A DNA stretch of 50,515 bases. Origin: Rhodobacter capsulatus. Its GTDB lineage: Bacteria > Pseudomonadota > Alphaproteobacteria > Rhodobacterales > Rhodobacteraceae. The DNA lies in the NCBI RefSeq assembly GCF_005144475.1, contig NZ_SWJZ01000044.1, positions 1 to 50,515 of the forward strand, given 5' to 3'. Position 1 is the stretch's first letter, and every line of letters starts with the position of its first letter. A model generated the notes under the pieces. It was given only the letters and a program-made list of their open reading frames with translations. It was not told the DNA's origin and searched no databases. Position numbers and translations under genes: made by a program. This document shows positions 48,710-50,515 of the stretch, one piece after another.

Positions 48710-49524
48710 TGCAGGTCTTCCTGCATCTTGGCTTTCACAAGACCGGGACCTCCTCGGCACAGCTTTTCCTGCATGAAAACCGCGAGCTGATCTGGCCGCG
48801 GGCGGCCCTGGTCCTGCCCGGCCGGATCCGCGAGGTCGCCCATGCGGTCTTTGCGCATCACTATGACCGCGACAACGCCTCGCTGGCCGCGATCACCGCG
48901 GCGATGCGGGCGTTTCTGGGCACGATGACACTGGGGCCGAAACGACGGATCCTGATGTCGTCGGAAAACCTGCTGGGCCCGATGCCGCGGGGGCTGACGC
49001 CCGCCCCCTATCCCGATGCGGCGGCGATCCTGCGCGCGCTGATCGCGGGGTTCGACCGCTTCGACTGGCCGGTGCAGGTGACGCCCTATCTCTCCACCCG
49101 GGCCCAGGCTGCCTGGGTCGACAGCCTCTGGGCGCATCATGTCCGCAAGGATCAGCCGATCCCCTTCATCGAGGATCTGGAAAGCTTCCGCGCCCGCATG
49201 AGCCGGGTTTCGCAGGCGGAACAGCTGGATATCCTGCGCCGCGCTCTGGCGGGGGAGGGGCTGGTGACGCAGGATGTCGCGGACTTCGACGCGCTGCCCT
49301 TTGGCGCCGGGCAGCCGTTTCTCGATTTTCTGGGCCTGACGCCCGCGCAGCGCGCGGCCTTCCAGCCGGTCATGCGCCGCAACGTCGCGCCGCCGCGCAC
49401 GGTGACCGAGGCGCTGTTGCAGTTGAACCGGCAAGGCCTGGGCGAGGCGGAGCTGGCCGCGGCGAAACGGGCGCTTCTGGCCGAGGCTGGCCTTGAGCAA
49501 ACAAGCGAAAAGGACGAGGCATGA
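48709..49524 (+). CDS. Sulfotransferase-like protein within the rimM-trmD operon
   Basis: A 271-residue protein. The start FLHLGFHKTGTSSAQLFL carries a P-loop-like PAPS-binding motif of sulfotransferase-fold proteins. RILMSSENLLGP near 84 and PYLSTRAQAAWVDSLWA near 129 could be the later strands; a clear 3'-phosphate loop is less evident. It lies between rimM and trmD with overlaps at both ends (TGATG and ATGA), so it is translated with them. Role unknown; sulfotransferase activity is inference. It interrupts an order that in most bacteria is rimM-trmD directly. Confidence 0.65.
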   Translation: MQVFLHLGFHKTGTSSAQLFLHENRELIWPRAALVLPGRIREVAHAVFAHHYDRDNASLAAITAAMRAFLGTMTLGPKRRILMSSENLLGPMPRGLTPAPYPDAAAILRALIAGFDRFDWPVQVTPYLSTRAQAAWVDSLWAHHVRKDQPIPFIEDLESFRARMSRVSQAEQLDILRRALAGEGLVTQDVADFDALPFGAGQPFLDFLGLTPAQRAAFQPVMRRNVAPPRTVTEALLQLNRQGLGEAELAAAKRALLAEAGLEQTSEKDEA

Positions 49525-50412
49525 GCGATCCGGAAGACATCCCGCCGCCGCCGCGCAAGGGCGCGCTGAAGCTGACGACGGCGGCGCTGATCGAGGCCGA
49601 GACGCCCGAGGCCGCCCCCGCGCGCTCGCACGGGCGGCGGCAGGTGGTGACCGCGCTTTCGGGCAGGGTGACGCCGCGCGATCTGATGGCCGAGGTCGAT
49701 GCGATCGCGGGCGTCTGGACGGCGAAGATCGTGACGCTGTTTCCCGAGGCTTTTCCGGGCGTTCTGGGGCTGAGCCTGACCGGCAAGGCGCAGGACGCCG
49801 GGCTGTGGCGGCTCGAAACCATCGATCTGCGGCCCTTTGGTCTCGGCAAGCATCGCAATGTCGATGACACGCCCGCGGGCGGCGGCGCCGGGATGGTCTT
49901 GCGCGCCGATGTGGTGGCGGCGGCGCTGGATCATGCGGCGGCGGGCACGCCCGCGGACCGCGCGCATTGGCCGGTGCTTTACATGTCGCCGCGCGGCAAG
50001 CCCTTTACCCAATCCGACGCGCGGCGGCTGGCCGCGGCGCAGGGGGTGACGATCCTGTGCGGGCGGTTCGAGGGGGTGGATGAGCGGGTGCTGGAAGCCT
50101 ATGGCGTCGAGGAGGTCTCGATCGGGGATTTCGTGCTGACCGGCGGCGAAATCGCGGCGCAGGTGGTGATCGACGCCACGGTGCGGCTGCGCGACGGGGT
50201 CCTGGGCAATGCGGAAAGCGCGACCGAGGAAAGCCATTCGAACGGGCTTCTGGAGCATCCGCAATACACCCGCCCCGCGGACTGGCAGGGCCGGGCCATC
50301 CCCGAGGTGCTGATGTCGGGCAATCACAAGAAGATCGCCGAATGGCGCCGGGCACAGAGCGAGGCTTTGACGCGGGACCGGCGGCCGGATCTGTGGGAGA
50401 AGCTCGGCAAGT

Positions 50413-50414
<2 letters not shown>
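49521..50414 (+). CDS. trmD: tRNA (guanine37-N1)-methyltransferase with N-terminal extension
   Basis: SPOUT methyltransferase that makes m1G37 and prevents frameshifting. The core begins at Trp66 (WTAKIVTLFPE) and includes PAGGGAGMVLRADV near 114, GRFEGVDERV near 181, SIGDFVLTGGE near 201, ESHSNGLLEHPQYTRP near 235 and LMSGNHKKI near 262. Canonical TrmD starts at that Trp. Here 65 residues, rich in Pro and Ala early and with SHGRRQ near 36, precede it. The ATGA overlap with the preceding gene supports the long start. rplS would be expected next but the window ends. Confidence 0.94.

Positions 50415-50515
<101 letters not shown>

Overview
The window reads as chromosomal core DNA of a GC-rich alphaproteobacterium of the Rhodobacterales, most likely Rhodobacter in the broad sense and possibly the R. 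capsulatus group. The evidence is the opgG-opgI-opgH-opgC operon order known from R. sphaeroides, strong G/C bias at third codon positions, a plant-type glutamate-cysteine ligase, a Rhodobacterales-style neighbourhood around uvrC/pgsA, and alphaproteobacterial versions of UDG, PyrC and Sua5. Genus is an inference from gene content. No rRNA, tRNA, CRISPR array, insertion sequence or prophage was found. The last 73 bases are an unbroken run of G that looks like an assembly or base-calling artefact.

Layout. 1-5.3 kb: succinate-semialdehyde dehydrogenase, an Afmid-type hydrolase, a P1-family peptidase, a GNAT enzyme and the AzlCD exporter pair. 5.3-12.4 kb: a lipoprotein with a possible permuted papain-like fold, a DmdC-like acyl-CoA dehydrogenase coupled to a metallo-hydrolase, Sua5, a UPF0301 (AlgH) protein, a DsbD-alpha-like periplasmic protein and a cysteine-poor family-4-like uracil-DNA glycosylase. 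12.4-16.4 kb: pyrB, two small membrane proteins, a dihydroorotase homologue that has lost its metal ligands, and plsY. 16.4-20.5 kb: a DUF805 protein, pgsA, an EpmB-like radical-SAM aminomutase and uvrC. 20.5-20.9 kb: an AT-rich gap with a perfect DnaA box and a perfect CtrA-type full site. 20.9-28.7 kb: an eroded SDR, a zinc-ribbon microprotein, an S49 protease, a membrane-anchored coiled coil, a large OmpA-family protein, ubiA, rsmE, a membrane protein and gshA. 28.7-38.8 kb: an FAD oxidoreductase divergent from mnmD, a DMT transporter, slt, dapA, a glutamine-synthetase-like/aminotransferase pair and nhaD. 39.2-44.0 kb: opgGIHC for osmoregulated periplasmic glucan. 44.2-50.4 kb: a LysR regulator, then ffh, GNAT, chorismate mutase, rpsP, rimM, a sulfotransferase-like gene and trmD.

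How the genes work together. Most are housekeeping genes in short operons with 1-8 bp stop/start overlaps (azlCD, pyrB to pyrC', sohB-microprotein-SDR, rsmE-26731, mnmD-DMT, opgGIHC, GNAT-aroQ, rimM-sulfotransferase-trmD). The most unusual signals lie between genes. A 3'-end module, a G/C hairpin followed by GGGATATTT-nn-(a)GCAAGATAAA, occurs seven times, always just after a stop codon, in one fixed orientation, and fills every convergent gap of about 55-150 bp except that between opgC and the LysR gene. Other unusual features are a three-hairpin leader before ffh, a 60-nt near-perfect palindrome between opgC and the LysR gene, and the DnaA/CtrA-marked gap upstream of uvrC.

Candidates for under-described biology: the 3'-end module; the pseudo-dihydroorotase cluster with two embedded membrane proteins; the zinc-ribbon microprotein linked to an S49 protease; and the divergent FAD oxidoreductase/MnmD pair that could be a split MnmC.
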